This document shows, piece after piece, positions 28,178-38,366 of a stretch of DNA of 64,000 nt (its first letter is position 1; every line of letters starts with the position of its first letter). The notes under the pieces are model-generated. The model searched no databases, was not told the origin of the DNA, and worked only from the letters and a program-made list of their open reading frames with translations. The DNA comes from Maribacter sp. PR1. GTDB taxonomy: Bacteria > Bacteroidota > Bacteroidia > Flavobacteriales > Flavobacteriaceae. Where the stretch lies: NCBI RefSeq assembly GCF_028464145.1, contig NZ_JAQPCG010000009.1:62001-126000 (forward strand). Direction: 5' to 3'. The translations under genes were made by a program, and so were the position numbers.

Positions 28178-29704
28178 TTAATATCCTGGATTTTGAACAA
28201 GATTAGGATTACCATTAAGCTGATCTGTTGGTATGGGGAAAACCTTTTTATTGGAATCGGTAATGGTTTTTTCCCACCATTGTGTATCAAATCTATCAAA
28301 TCTATTCATGACTGTTCTTGCTTGGCATTCAAATGCCAATTCTCTTTGAATTTCATCATAGAGCGCGTCCTCGGTAATAGGATCAATTGCTCCCAAACCT
28401 ACCCGTTCACGTACTTGCCTAATCAATTCAACCGCCTCTGCACTTGAGTTATCAAGCCTCCATAAGGCTTCTGCCCTCATAAGTACAACATCTGCGTACC
28501 TTACCACCGGAAAATCGTTATCCATTGCCGTACCAATTCCATTTTCAATATTATATTTTCCAATACGTGCGCCAGACTGGCTAAAAGCCTTTGGTGTTAA
28601 TTCATTAATAAAGGGAGTAAATATTAATGGTGGACCATCAGGCTCAGGATTACCCTCCGAATCCACCTCAATAGCTCCATTTGGATCGTTGATAGGTTCA
28701 CCGGAACTTGTGTATTGTTGACCAACAATAAACATTTCCTTACGCCCATCTGCTTCATCAAATGAGTTATAGAATTCCTCCAATGCCGTATATCCATTCC
28801 ATGGTCCGTTTTGCAAATCATAAGTTTGCTGGTTTAAGGGGTGTAGGGTCTCCATATGAATCGTAAATTGTGCCCCACTAGACTTGGAATAAGGAACCAC
28901 CAAAATGTTTTCATTTGAACCTTCGTTCTTTATTTCAAAATTATCTAGATAATTGGGTTCCAAAATAAATTGACCTCCATCTATTATTTGTTGTGTCAAA
29001 GTGGCAACTTTATCCCATTGAGCTGTTCCGGTATATATTTCTGCATTTAAATATACTCTAGCCAATATACCCATTGCCGACCAACTATTGATTCTACCGT
29101 AAAGCTCACCTTTCGTACCTGTTGGCAGAAGTGGAATCAGTTCTTCCAATTCTGAAACGATATAATTAAAAACTTCTTGCTTTGGTGTTCTCGATGGGTT
29201 AGCATCAGCTGTAGCAAACGTTGTAACTAATGGAACATCCCCATAGAGATCCATGGCCATATAAAAATATAGCGCTCTCAAAGCACGAAGTTCGTTAACA
29301 GCAGCCTCCGTATCAGCAGTTGATGTTTGAAATTCCTCTATAAGCCTATTACAAGTAGATACTCCGCTAAAACACAAATTCCAAGCCCCATTGATATCAC
29401 CGGAATTATTTTCCCATTCATGTCTATGTAACCTTGCCCAAAGTCCTCCATCGTCCCATGGACCAAATTTTGCAGGAGCTGCACTAGTTTCTGTAGATAG
29501 TTCTTGAAGGTTGAAATAACTTCCAGCATAACCTTTTAGTGGCTCGTAAGCAGTTAAAATAGCCGCCAATTGTGTATCAGTAGTAGTGTATTCCGTTTCC
29601 GGTGTCAAATCGCTATAAATCTCTGTTTCAAGATCCGTACAAGAGATGCCAAAGACAAAGGCTAGGGCACCTATAATTATTGATTTTATTTTTAATGTTT
29701 TCAT
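28178..29704 (-). CDS. SusD/RagB-family outer-membrane glycan-binding lipoprotein
   Basis: 508 residues. A lipoprotein signal (MKTLKIKSIIIGALAFVFGISC) is followed by the SusD tetratricopeptide-like fold. Typical strings are ELRALRALYFYMAMDLYGDVPLVT, TPKQEVFNYIVSELEELIPLLP, GILARVYLNAEIYTG, and near the end VVRYADVVLMRAEALWRLDN with ELAFECQARTVMNRFDRF. It caps the SusC barrel and binds glycan at the surface. It follows susC by 16 bases. Specificity cannot be read directly; the neighbouring arabinofuranosidases suggest an L-arabinose-rich glycan. Confidence 0.93.
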   Translation of the reverse strand: MKTLKIKSIIIGALAFVFGISCTDLETEIYSDLTPETEYTTTDTQLAAILTAYEPLKGYAGSYFNLQELSTETSAAPAKFGPWDDGGLWARLHRHEWENNSGDINGAWNLCFSGVSTCNRLIEEFQTSTADTEAAVNELRALRALYFYMAMDLYGDVPLVTTFATADANPSRTPKQEVFNYIVSELEELIPLLPTGTKGELYGRINSWSAMGILARVYLNAEIYTGTAQWDKVATLTQQIIDGGQFILEPNYLDNFEIKNEGSNENILVVPYSKSSGAQFTIHMETLHPLNQQTYDLQNGPWNGYTALEEFYNSFDEADGRKEMFIVGQQYTSSGEPINDPNGAIEVDSEGNPEPDGPPLIFTPFINELTPKAFSQSGARIGKYNIENGIGTAMDNDFPVVRYADVVLMRAEALWRLDNSSAEAVELIRQVRERVGLGAIDPITEDALYDEIQRELAFECQARTVMNRFDRFDTQWWEKTITDSNKKVFPIPTDQLNGNPNLVQNPGY

Positions 29705-29720
29705 GTTGCAAATTTTTTAA

Positions 29721-32678
29721 TTATAGTCCAATGTTTAAGCCTAAACTAACCGTTTTCGTACGGAAATATGAATTTCTATCATCAATACCAGGTGCTAATG
29801 GTGAATTCCCATAAGAATAATGTACTTCAGGATCTACACCGGTATATCCGCTTATAACAAATAAGTTTTGACCAGAAGCATATAACCTAAAGCTTTTTAT
29901 TGGAGAAGTTTTTGCAATCTCAAAGTTATAACCCAAGGTAATGTTGTCCAATTTCACAAAATCGGCTTTTTCGACATAATAGCTATTCCAACTTTCTGGC
30001 TGGGTCAATTCTGGCAGGTAATACTTCGTCCTTACTGGATTGTAGTTATTTGATGCAGCAGGAGATTCATAGTATGCTCTATTAATATTTACAAGACTAT
30101 GGCCAAATGCCCCCCTAATGGTAAAGTTCAAATCCAGATTCTTATAGTTAAAAGAGTTGCTCCAACCCATCTCAAAATCTGGTAGCCCATTACCTGCCAC
30201 GATTGCATCGTCCTCTTGGTTAATTGTTCCATCCCCATTCACATCTGTAATAATTCTTCTTCCCTGGTCATCCAACCCTTCATAGGTAGGAGCCATGATA
30301 TCTCCAATTTTCTCACCCTCTTTTACGCGTATTACCAGAATATTGTTTAGTCCAGGAGCGCCAAGATTTCCTAAGAAAATTTGTTCCCTATCACCATCTA
30401 AACTCACTAATTCTGTATTAAAAGTGGAAAAAGTAATCCCGGTATTATAACCAAAATCAGGTTTTTGCACTACTGCACCATTCAGCGCTATTTCCAGACC
30501 ATTCGATTTTAGCTCCCCAATATTCAACAACGTTGTTCCGAAAAAATTAGGTGGAACAGGAACACTAACTGACTGTAAAACATCGGTTGTGTTTCTACTA
30601 TAAAAATCAATCGACCCATATAATCTAGAATCCAAAAAGCCAAAATCGAGTCCTACGTTTGTCTCCGCCTTTTCCTCCCATTTAAGATTAGGGTTTGGGT
30701 TTGAAGCAAAATTTACCCCTTGCAAATATCTACTATTGTTGAAAAAGCTTCTTGCACCCCTAGACAATCTAACACGGCTTTCATAGTTTTGGTTGGGCAG
30801 GTTCCCTGTAATTCCATAACCCGCACGAAGTTTTAGTGAACTAAACGGTATTTCATCAAACAGTTCAGCAAAATCAATTCCGCCACTTATAGAGTAAAAA
30901 TCACCCCACTGTTCGTTAATACCAAACTTTGATGAACCTTCCCTTCTATAGGAACCACTAATAAAAAATTTATCCTCATAGTTCAACATAGCTCTTCCAA
31001 AAAATGAAATCAAACGTGATTCTTCTTTCTGACTATTCATACCTGCAAAAGCATCGCTTCCTGTTGCGGTACCCAAACCAAGTTCTAAGGCATTATATAA
31101 CAAATCATCGGTTATAAAGTTTGTATTAAACGCATTAAAGTTTTCGAATACAAATTGTTGCCAAGAATAACCTCCTAATAGGGAAACCTTAAGACCATTA
31201 AAACTCTTTTGATAATTAGCAGTTAATTCAAATAATTCATTTTCCCTGTCTTCGGTTTCCTTTCTTGCACGGCCTTGTTGTCCTGAACCACCTGAAAAAC
31301 GGGTTTTGGAGGAAAAATATTGGGAACGTAGGTCGCTCTCATATTGAAGCGAATAAAACGCAGTTAAGTCAAGGTTATCCGTAAAATTATACTTGGCCCT
31401 TATATTACCAAGTAAGGTCTTAAAAGTACCTTCATCCGTAACTTCATTAGCAATTCCAACGGGATTATGGTATTCTGGAGTACTAGGTTCCCAATATCCA
31501 TTGGCAGGGTCACCACCATTATAAACTGGAGCAGTCGGGTCGGCTATTATAGCAAACCTTAGCGCTTCATAAGGCTTGAATTGGGCGTTCCTTCTTGTAA
31601 TACCTCCATTTAATGTTAACGTTAACTTATTGTTTAATGCACGTTGCTCAAAATTGAATCGTGCGTTCAGCTGATCGAAACCTGTGCCCTTTGCTATTCC
31701 TTCAACATCCCTGTAATTGATTGAAGCCCTATAATTACCATTTTTTGTTCCGTTGGATATGGCTAAATTGTGAACTTGTGTAATTCCGGTATGCGTTACC
31801 AAATCCAACCAATTTGTCTCAAACCCGTTATCTACTCCTCCTGCCTCACGATACTGATCGGGGGTAGAATTTTGAACAAATTTAGCAACGCTTTCCATAG
31901 CTAGATAGGTATTGTAGTCAACTCTTGAGGCATCTACACCGGTCGCTTTTTTTGTAGTAACGAGGATTACACCTGAAGCCCCTCTTGTACCATATATGGC
32001 TGCAGCGGAAGCATCCTTAAGAACTTCTATAGACTTAATGTCATTAGGGTCGATTAAGGATAGAGAACCGCCTATTACACCATCTATAACAATTAAGGGT
32101 TGAGAATTGGCACCAAATGTCGATAGCCCCCTCAATCGTATATTAAAACCTGCATTAGGATCACCACCAGGTTTAGCGATTGAAAGACCAGCAACTTTAC
32201 CTTGTAAAAGTTGTGCCGGATCGTTGATATTACCCTTGTTGAACTCTTCAGCATCAACACTAGCAACAGCACTGGTAATTTCTCTTCTTTCAACTGTACC
32301 ATAACCAATACTTGTTACTGTCACCTCACTTAGTTGGGTGAAATCCTCCGTTAACGATACATCTAGTATGGTCTGATTTCCCACTTCTATTTCTTGAGTC
32401 TGAAATCCAATAGATGAGAATTGCAATTCATCAGTGGCAGATGCCTGAATTGAATATTTCCCATCAAAATCAGTTACGGTACCCACGGTAGTACCTTTTA
32501 CGATTACATTGACCCCCATTAAAGGAATATTATCGGTGGCACTTATCACCGTACCTTGTATTGTGCCTTGAGTTTGACCAAAGCCCCATAAAGTAGTCAA
32601 AAGTAATAGAAAAGTCAATATCCCAACATTCTTGGGAAATCGAAATTTAAATCCGAAAAGAGTTAGTTTTTTTTTCAT
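29721..32678 (-). CDS. SusC/RagA-family TonB-dependent glycan transporter
   Basis: 985 residues. After a signal peptide ending near WGFGQ comes a carboxypeptidase-like domain (about 38-125: GTVISATDNIPLMGVNVIVKG, VTDFDGKYSIQ). A plug follows, with the SusC signatures GKVAGLSI, IRLRGLSTFGANSQPLIVIDGV and IEVLKDASAAAIYGTRGASGVILVTTKK, then the long barrel ending SYFRTKTVSLGLNIGL. It imports oligosaccharides across the outer membrane with its SusD partner. It is the first gene of the PUL operon. The region upstream carries an inverted repeat that may be its operator. Confidence 0.94.
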   Translation of the reverse strand: MKKKLTLFGFKFRFPKNVGILTFLLLLTTLWGFGQTQGTIQGTVISATDNIPLMGVNVIVKGTTVGTVTDFDGKYSIQASATDELQFSSIGFQTQEIEVGNQTILDVSLTEDFTQLSEVTVTSIGYGTVERREITSAVASVDAEEFNKGNINDPAQLLQGKVAGLSIAKPGGDPNAGFNIRLRGLSTFGANSQPLIVIDGVIGGSLSLIDPNDIKSIEVLKDASAAAIYGTRGASGVILVTTKKATGVDASRVDYNTYLAMESVAKFVQNSTPDQYREAGGVDNGFETNWLDLVTHTGITQVHNLAISNGTKNGNYRASINYRDVEGIAKGTGFDQLNARFNFEQRALNNKLTLTLNGGITRRNAQFKPYEALRFAIIADPTAPVYNGGDPANGYWEPSTPEYHNPVGIANEVTDEGTFKTLLGNIRAKYNFTDNLDLTAFYSLQYESDLRSQYFSSKTRFSGGSGQQGRARKETEDRENELFELTANYQKSFNGLKVSLLGGYSWQQFVFENFNAFNTNFITDDLLYNALELGLGTATGSDAFAGMNSQKEESRLISFFGRAMLNYEDKFFISGSYRREGSSKFGINEQWGDFYSISGGIDFAELFDEIPFSSLKLRAGYGITGNLPNQNYESRVRLSRGARSFFNNSRYLQGVNFASNPNPNLKWEEKAETNVGLDFGFLDSRLYGSIDFYSRNTTDVLQSVSVPVPPNFFGTTLLNIGELKSNGLEIALNGAVVQKPDFGYNTGITFSTFNTELVSLDGDREQIFLGNLGAPGLNNILVIRVKEGEKIGDIMAPTYEGLDDQGRRIITDVNGDGTINQEDDAIVAGNGLPDFEMGWSNSFNYKNLDLNFTIRGAFGHSLVNINRAYYESPAASNNYNPVRTKYYLPELTQPESWNSYYVEKADFVKLDNITLGYNFEIAKTSPIKSFRLYASGQNLFVISGYTGVDPEVHYSYGNSPLAPGIDDRNSYFRTKTVSLGLNIGL

Positions 32679-32702
32679 AATGTGAGTTAGGTTGTTCGTT
32701 AA

Positions 32703-32783
32703 GTGTGAAAATTACACATGTAAATAAACTGAAGATAATTGAATTTAGCAAGAAAAAAACATAATTACGTGTAATTTTAACAC
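32703..32783. promoter_or_regulatory. inverted repeat upstream of susC, candidate operator
   Basis: GTGTGAAAATTACACATGTAA (32703-32723) is matched on the other strand by TTACGTGTAATTTTAACAC (32765-32783), with about 15 of 19 bases shared after a 2-base gap. The two arms lie 41 bases apart, about 25 to 105 bases upstream of the susC start, so a regulator could loop or pair across the promoter. An AraR-type NUDIX protein encoded nearby is a plausible binder, but I cannot show it. A weaker match (CGATTACACCAAT, near 38210) precedes the regulator gene. Confidence 0.45.
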
Positions 32784-32885
32784 GAAAAAATATTAATATT
32801 CAAATTAAATAACAGTTTAATTGATTTTTTGGGAGATATTCTGCTCTTGCTAATTTGTATTGACAAAATGGTGTTAAACAAATAA

Positions 32886-33416
32886 TACAAAGTTCTTGCC
32901 GCAGTGGATTGTATTATCTTTAGTTGTGAAAATGAAGAATTTAAAACACTATTGGTCCAACGTGTTTTTAAACCTGAAAGTTGAAAGTAATCATTACTTG
33001 TAGAGGTAAAAAAATGAAGGAAATCTGGATAAAGCCTTACCAAGAATTTTACATCATTTGACAGGACTTCATGTCATCTATATGGAAGCAGGCATATTCA
33101 TTCTAAAAACTAAATCGTGACCCTGTAGTATATACAATTTGGGTAGGTCATTATACATTGATCGGCATTGTCTCTCATAATGAAGAACTCTTAAAAAAAT
33201 CCAATACAAAGGTTTGGTATTAAAGAAACACCTATATTAATCTATGATCACGATTAAATGGCAGAAAGAGCTATGGCAAGATTAAAAAGAATAGCACTCA
33301 GTACGTCCATTAACTATGAACTGTTTCCTGAGAAATTTACCATTTGGCACCTATAATAATTTTAAACTGCTATAAAAATTTGTTATCAACCCAGTATCCT
33401 TATCAATAAAGGCAAG
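32886..33416 (+). pseudogene. decayed NUDIX-type regulator (AraR-like paralogue)
   Basis: From 32895 the + strand reads LAAVDCIIFSCENEEFKTLLVQRVFKPES then stop. This matches LLAVDCIIFGFDQEELKILLIKRNFEPEQ of the intact regulator at 38367. After frame breaks, 33260-33356 reads AERAMARLKRIALSTSINYELFPEKFTIWHL then stop, matching VERAMARLRRKALSKPIGFELLPEKFTMRTL. Traces continue to the convergent GH127 end. There are several stops and frameshifts and no valid start. Gene order and direction (NUDIX +, GH127 -, convergent) mirror the intact NUDIX next to a GH127 fragment at 38-39.5 kb. Confidence 0.85.
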
Positions 33417-35396
33417 TTACTTTGAATTCAGCCAAACCGCCATTTCTCCCATTTCTCTATGTGCCCAAGCAAAATAAGGTATAGCAGTGATTTTTTTGTT
33501 TTGACCTTCAATTTGAAAAGTGCCCGTAATTTTACCCAAGCCCTCCAGTAGTCCTTTGTCAAATGTGTATTCAAGATTCATTTTGTCGGGGATTTCTAAT
33601 GATAATACACCGATAGGATTATCTACCTCTTCGGCACAGTAAACCAATGGTCCCCTCTCCATAGCTATTTTTCCACGATTGGCCATTACCTTATCATTAG
33701 CCACTACTTGACGAACGGCCATCTGAAAATTCAATGAGATATGGTCCCCAGCCTTCCACGAACGTTTGCCTAAATCCAAATATCCGTTATTCATGTTCAA
33801 CTCCTGACGTTCACCATTAACACTCAACCCTACTTTAAGGTCCTTTTTTTCAAGGTATTCATAAAGATTTCCCGGCATTACCTCTCCCCGCAGCCAACCT
33901 GGCACCCGAATCTTAAGATTAGTAGTAACTTCTTCCTTATTGTCGAAAGTAAATTCAATTGTGCCGTCCCACGGGTAATTTGTTTTCTGATTTATCATTA
34001 AAATTTGGTCGTCTACTTCCACATCCGCCTTGCTTCCAATAAATAAATTCACATACACTTCCTCGTCTTTAACGGCATAAATATATCCAGGTAGGGAGGG
34101 TAGAACCCTTACAACATTTACGGGGCAGCAAGAACAATCAAACCAAGGGGAACGTCCGCAAACCCCCTGATTAAATGTTGAAAAACCATCCGCCTCCAAG
34201 GGGTTGGGATAAAAGAAAGTATTTCCTTCAAAAGATACTCCGGATAAAAATCCATTATATAGTGTTCTTTCAAAGACATCCATATACTTCACATCCCCAT
34301 CCAATAAAAAAAGTCTATGGTTCCAAAACATTAACGAAATTGCAGCACAAGTTTCTGTATAGGCTGTAGCATTTGGCAGTTCATAATCTGGTCCAAAACC
34401 TTCATGTTTGGGTTCAGCTCCAATACCACCAGTAAGATATATTTTGGTGTCAATTATATTGTCCCATATGCTATGTAAGGACGAATCATACTCATGGGTG
34501 CCCTTTATTGCGGCAATATCCGTGGCTCCTGAATAAAAATACCCAGCCCTAACCGAATGTCCTACGGCTTTCTTTTGTTTTACAAAAGGTTCTGCATCCT
34601 GAGAATATTCACCATATAAATTATGTCCTTTTGCATTACCGCGTTGGTCTATAAAAAATTTGGCAAGATTTAAATATTTATCATCTCCAGTAACCCTATA
34701 GAGCTTTACCAAGCCCATTTCGATTTCTTGATGGCCAGGCACTCCCATATTTTTACCAGGACCAAAAACCTTTTCCACTAAATCTGCATTTTTTATAGCT
34801 ACATCCAAAAGACTTCTTTGTCCTGTTGCTTCATAATGGGCAACAGCAGCCTCATAAAGATGGCCTACATTATATAGTTCATGGAATGTCTCCAAATTGG
34901 TCCATCTATTCTTACCTCCCTTATCAGCAGCTTTTGATGGATCAATAGTCCTATTCGTATATAAATACCCATCATCCTCTTGTGCCAAAGCTATTTTCGC
35001 AATTAGATCATCAAGGTATTTTTTCAATTTATCATCGGGATGTACCTGAAGGGAATAACTAGCTCCTTCAATAATCTTAAATACATCTGAATCATTAAAG
35101 AATATTCCTTCAAATGGTCCTTCCTCCAATCCCGCAGCTCGTTCAAAATTATTGATTCTTCCTGTTTCCTCGCTCTTTTGAAATGTATAGGGAATAGTAA
35201 CTTCTCTATTGGTCTCCAACCTTCTTTCCCAAAAATCATCCTCAATACGAACATTTGTAAATGCTATGGGTTGAATTGGATAGTCTTGCTTTTCCTGTTG
35301 TGCCCAATTCTCACCAAACATTAAAAATAGCAATATGGTTATCCCATAATCTGGCCTAAACAAAAATATCCTCAAAAAAAATTTCTCTTTATTCAT
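33417..35396 (-). CDS. GH127-family beta-L-arabinofuranosidase
   Basis: 659 residues from ATG 35396 (MNKEKFFLRIFL...). In-frame ATGs at 35417 and 35459 are also possible. An N-terminal hydrophobic export signal ends near ENWAQQ. The GH127 fold is clear: AFTNVRIEDDFWERRLETNREVTIPY, LETFHELYNVGHLYEAAVAHYEATGQ, MGVPGHQEIEMGLVKLYRVTGD, TYTETCAAISLMFWNHRLF-like, and FDCSCCPVNVVRVLPSLPGYIYAV. The cysteines in ETCAA and CSCCP form the Zn site of the family; the carboxylate in HQEIEMGLV is a catalytic candidate. It would release L-arabinofuranose from beta-linked chains. It follows a GH146-like gene in the same direction. Confidence 0.9.
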   Translation of the reverse strand: MNKEKFFLRIFLFRPDYGITILLFLMFGENWAQQEKQDYPIQPIAFTNVRIEDDFWERRLETNREVTIPYTFQKSEETGRINNFERAAGLEEGPFEGIFFNDSDVFKIIEGASYSLQVHPDDKLKKYLDDLIAKIALAQEDDGYLYTNRTIDPSKAADKGGKNRWTNLETFHELYNVGHLYEAAVAHYEATGQRSLLDVAIKNADLVEKVFGPGKNMGVPGHQEIEMGLVKLYRVTGDDKYLNLAKFFIDQRGNAKGHNLYGEYSQDAEPFVKQKKAVGHSVRAGYFYSGATDIAAIKGTHEYDSSLHSIWDNIIDTKIYLTGGIGAEPKHEGFGPDYELPNATAYTETCAAISLMFWNHRLFLLDGDVKYMDVFERTLYNGFLSGVSFEGNTFFYPNPLEADGFSTFNQGVCGRSPWFDCSCCPVNVVRVLPSLPGYIYAVKDEEVYVNLFIGSKADVEVDDQILMINQKTNYPWDGTIEFTFDNKEEVTTNLKIRVPGWLRGEVMPGNLYEYLEKKDLKVGLSVNGERQELNMNNGYLDLGKRSWKAGDHISLNFQMAVRQVVANDKVMANRGKIAMERGPLVYCAEEVDNPIGVLSLEIPDKMNLEYTFDKGLLEGLGKITGTFQIEGQNKKITAIPYFAWAHREMGEMAVWLNSK

Positions 35397-35445
35397 AATC
35401 CATAGTTTGCGATACATTTCAAATGATTGAATGTATAAATATTTG

Positions 35446-37761
35446 TCAAGATTTAACAATTCTTAGTTCATAAAATCGAGGTGTTGGCCTGTCATTAGTG
35501 GAAGAAATTTTTATGGCAATAAGCTCGGTGTTACCTAATTTTATTCGAATGGTTTTATTTTTTGTTGAAATTATTTCAGCAGGTTTGCCATTAACCGATA
35601 TGTCGATAGCATCCAATGAAATGTCATTCAATGCTGAAATATCCATATATTGACCTTCTTGATTTTTGTTCAAAAGTTGGTAAGACATATACCCGCGTGT
35701 ACTTCTCCAAAACTTATCTTCATCATAACCAGAGAAGCTTTTTTCCCCTTCATATAAATGACCAACTTCAGGCTGTTGTTCGCCGCAACTTACCTTGTCA
35801 ATGGTTTTAGCCTCAAGAGCGGCTGCAGCCATTTCTTGTTGTTTGAGAATAGCTTGTTTTTCTTTATATTCTTCAGCATTATAGGTTTGAAAATACATTT
35901 GGTAGCGCGCATCATGCACTTCAAAAAATGGTTGAAGTTCTAAAGAATCCATGCTAAAATGAAGTTTTCCAATATCTTTTGGTTTAGAAAGGTAGCTATC
36001 TTCATCACCAACCAATGCGTAAGCTTCATCCAAAGGAATATACTTACCATGCGTAGCGTGTCCCATGCGGCTGTCATCTGCAAATAAACCATCCAAATCC
36101 TCTGTGGAGGTTTTAGCAGCCAGAACAATCGGACCATCAACAAAAGCAACCCAATTAGAACCATCTGGTAAATGTTCTAAATGTGTCGAAGTTTTAAATC
36201 TGACTGCAATCTTGTCACCAGATTTCCATTTTCTATTTATCGTTATATAACTAGAAGGTTTTTCTTGTATTTTTTGAATTTCACCATTCACTAAAAACTC
36301 AAAATTTTCTGCCCATTTGGGCTGACGTATATTTAATGAAAAAGTCTGTTTCTTTTTAAGGTCTAAAACGATTTCGGATTGATTTTCATACGGGAATTTT
36401 GTGCTTTGAGTTAATTCAATGCCTTTTTCCTTCCAATTCAAGGTAGAAGGAATCAATAAGTTTACGAATACATCATTTTCATTATGGCTATATATGAGTT
36501 CCCCGTATTTTGTATGGTTTTCCAAACCAGAACCTACACAGCACCACATACTGGTTTCAGGTTGCGAATACACTCTATAGTGATTAGGTCGAATAGGTGT
36601 AAAGTATACAAAACCTCCTTTTTCAGGATGCTGACTGGACAAAATATGATTGTAAAGCGTACGCTCATAAAAGTTTAAATAACTCAAATCATTATTATCA
36701 AGGAACAAGGATTTGCTTAACCGGACCATGTTATAGGAGTTACATGTTTCCGGACCTTGATTGGATTTTATCATACCACTAAAATCATCGATAGGATTAA
36801 AATGCTCCGCCACGCTGTTGCCTCCGAACGCCACAGTTCTAGTTAGTGCTACATTTCTCCAAAAAAACTCAACAGCTTCGGATAAGGCTTCATTATTGGT
36901 TAACTCTGCAACTTTTTCATAACCTATAACTTTTGGTATTTGGGTGTTGGCATGTAGTCCGGTCAACTTATCTTCTTCATTCAGCAGTGGCTCCAAGAAG
37001 CTTTCATGAGTTAATTTTTTTGCCGTTTCCAGGTATTTCTCATCATTTGTGATCAAATATAAATCGGCAAAAGATTCATTGATGCCGCCATGCTCGGTTT
37101 TTAAAATGTTTTGTATTTGTTCATGAGAAAGTGGTTCTATAAGATTAATAAACCAATCCCCCAATTTTATAACAATTGATTTTGCTTTTTCACTACCGGC
37201 ATACCGGTAAGCATCAATTAAGCCCGCAAACAATTTATGGATATTATATAGTGGCACCCAAGTATTGTTCAGACCAAAACCACTACCATCGATATCACCA
37301 TTATGGATACGTTCCCAAAACACTTTCCCTTCAGGGATACCGCCGACATAACCATTACCATTTTTAATTTGGCAACGCTCCAATTCCGACAGCATATAAT
37401 CTAAACGTGTCTTAAGTTCTTCATTACCTGTGGAAGCGTACATCATTGCTAAAGCCGATAAGTAATGTCCGCCAATATGCCCATCCAGTCCAATGCTTTC
37501 CCAGTTTCCATAGCGATTTTCTTTTGTGGGAAATCCGGCATCGATTAAATAGGGAGCTAAGAGCCTATCCGGCTCCAACTCAAGAATATACTGCATATCA
37601 ACATCTTGGGCATTTTTAAATGGACCTTCCAATAGTCTTACATCTTGTAATTCAAAAGGTTGCATTTGTGCAAAAACAGTAAATGAACTCAGTAGAAATA
37701 ACAAACGGGTAAAACATTTGCTAATAAGCGAATTTGATTTGGCGAAATTTTTTAACTGCAT
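35446..37761 (-). CDS. GH146-like beta-L-arabinofuranosidase with C-terminal accessory domains
   Basis: 771 residues. A signal peptide (...LLSSFTVFAQ) is followed by the catalytic helical barrel: LEPDRLLAPYLIDAGF, NWESIGLDGHIGGHYLSALAMMYASTG, EHGGINESFADLYLIT, GLHANTQIPKVIGYEKVAELT, GPETCNSYNMVRLSKSLF, WCCVGSGLENHTKYGELIY. The ETC and WCC cysteines are the metal site. A C-terminal beta domain (about 660-771, FWRSTRGYMSYQLLNKN to RFYELRIVKS) resembles the DUF6805 type appended to these enzymes. It is the first gene of a two-gene - strand operon with the GH127 gene, 49 bases apart. Confidence 0.87.
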   Translation of the reverse strand: MQLKNFAKSNSLISKCFTRLLFLLSSFTVFAQMQPFELQDVRLLEGPFKNAQDVDMQYILELEPDRLLAPYLIDAGFPTKENRYGNWESIGLDGHIGGHYLSALAMMYASTGNEELKTRLDYMLSELERCQIKNGNGYVGGIPEGKVFWERIHNGDIDGSGFGLNNTWVPLYNIHKLFAGLIDAYRYAGSEKAKSIVIKLGDWFINLIEPLSHEQIQNILKTEHGGINESFADLYLITNDEKYLETAKKLTHESFLEPLLNEEDKLTGLHANTQIPKVIGYEKVAELTNNEALSEAVEFFWRNVALTRTVAFGGNSVAEHFNPIDDFSGMIKSNQGPETCNSYNMVRLSKSLFLDNNDLSYLNFYERTLYNHILSSQHPEKGGFVYFTPIRPNHYRVYSQPETSMWCCVGSGLENHTKYGELIYSHNENDVFVNLLIPSTLNWKEKGIELTQSTKFPYENQSEIVLDLKKKQTFSLNIRQPKWAENFEFLVNGEIQKIQEKPSSYITINRKWKSGDKIAVRFKTSTHLEHLPDGSNWVAFVDGPIVLAAKTSTEDLDGLFADDSRMGHATHGKYIPLDEAYALVGDEDSYLSKPKDIGKLHFSMDSLELQPFFEVHDARYQMYFQTYNAEEYKEKQAILKQQEMAAAALEAKTIDKVSCGEQQPEVGHLYEGEKSFSGYDEDKFWRSTRGYMSYQLLNKNQEGQYMDISALNDISLDAIDISVNGKPAEIISTKNKTIRIKLGNTELIAIKISSTNDRPTPRFYELRIVKS

Positions 37762-38366
37762 ATATAAGGTCTTTTAATTTCCTTTGTAGTCCTTTTAAAT
37801 AAAAAAAACACCAACAATCCTTTGTGCAAGTTCTTCCAATCGAACGATTATTTGACTATAATTTTTGCACTTCTGAAACTTCAAATATTATTGGTCTCCC
37901 TTTAAAAAGGAGCTATGGATATATAGAATCTTCAACAAAAACCACCTATTGTTTCTGACTCAATTAGTATGCCATTCTTAGATGGAAGATGAACAAATGT
38001 AACAAATACACTTAATAAATATAGTGGGATTATTTTTATAATTTTAATTTTTAACATTTATATCCTATAGGGACTTCTCAAGTTTGTTAAAAATCAGGCC
38101 TTTGCATCAAAAAAAGTAATCAAATATTATTTTCTTTATCCTAATGGTAAATAGCCAATGAAATAAAAGTAAAATTGATTTTTTTCGAATTGATTAATCA
38201 CTACACGATTACACCAATTCATATTACTTATTAGGAAACTCAAGGTATAGGGTAAATTTGCAAACAATAATAATTAACAAAATTTGTTTTATATTCTTAA
38301 AACTGTTCTTATTTTGATGCAGTAAGAGACGTAAATAACCCATCGGGTTACTATTTTCCACATAAA
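37762..38366. other. divergent intergenic region between GH146 and the NUDIX regulator
   Basis: 605 AT-rich bases with no gene. It must hold the promoters of the two divergent transcripts. A 6-bp palindrome, TAACCC-ATC-GGGTTA (38336-38350), sits 16 bases upstream of the regulator start and could be an operator or a leader hairpin. CACGATTACACC near 38203 partly resembles the repeat arms upstream of susC. No clear TTG-TAnnTTTG pair is seen. Confidence 0.4.
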
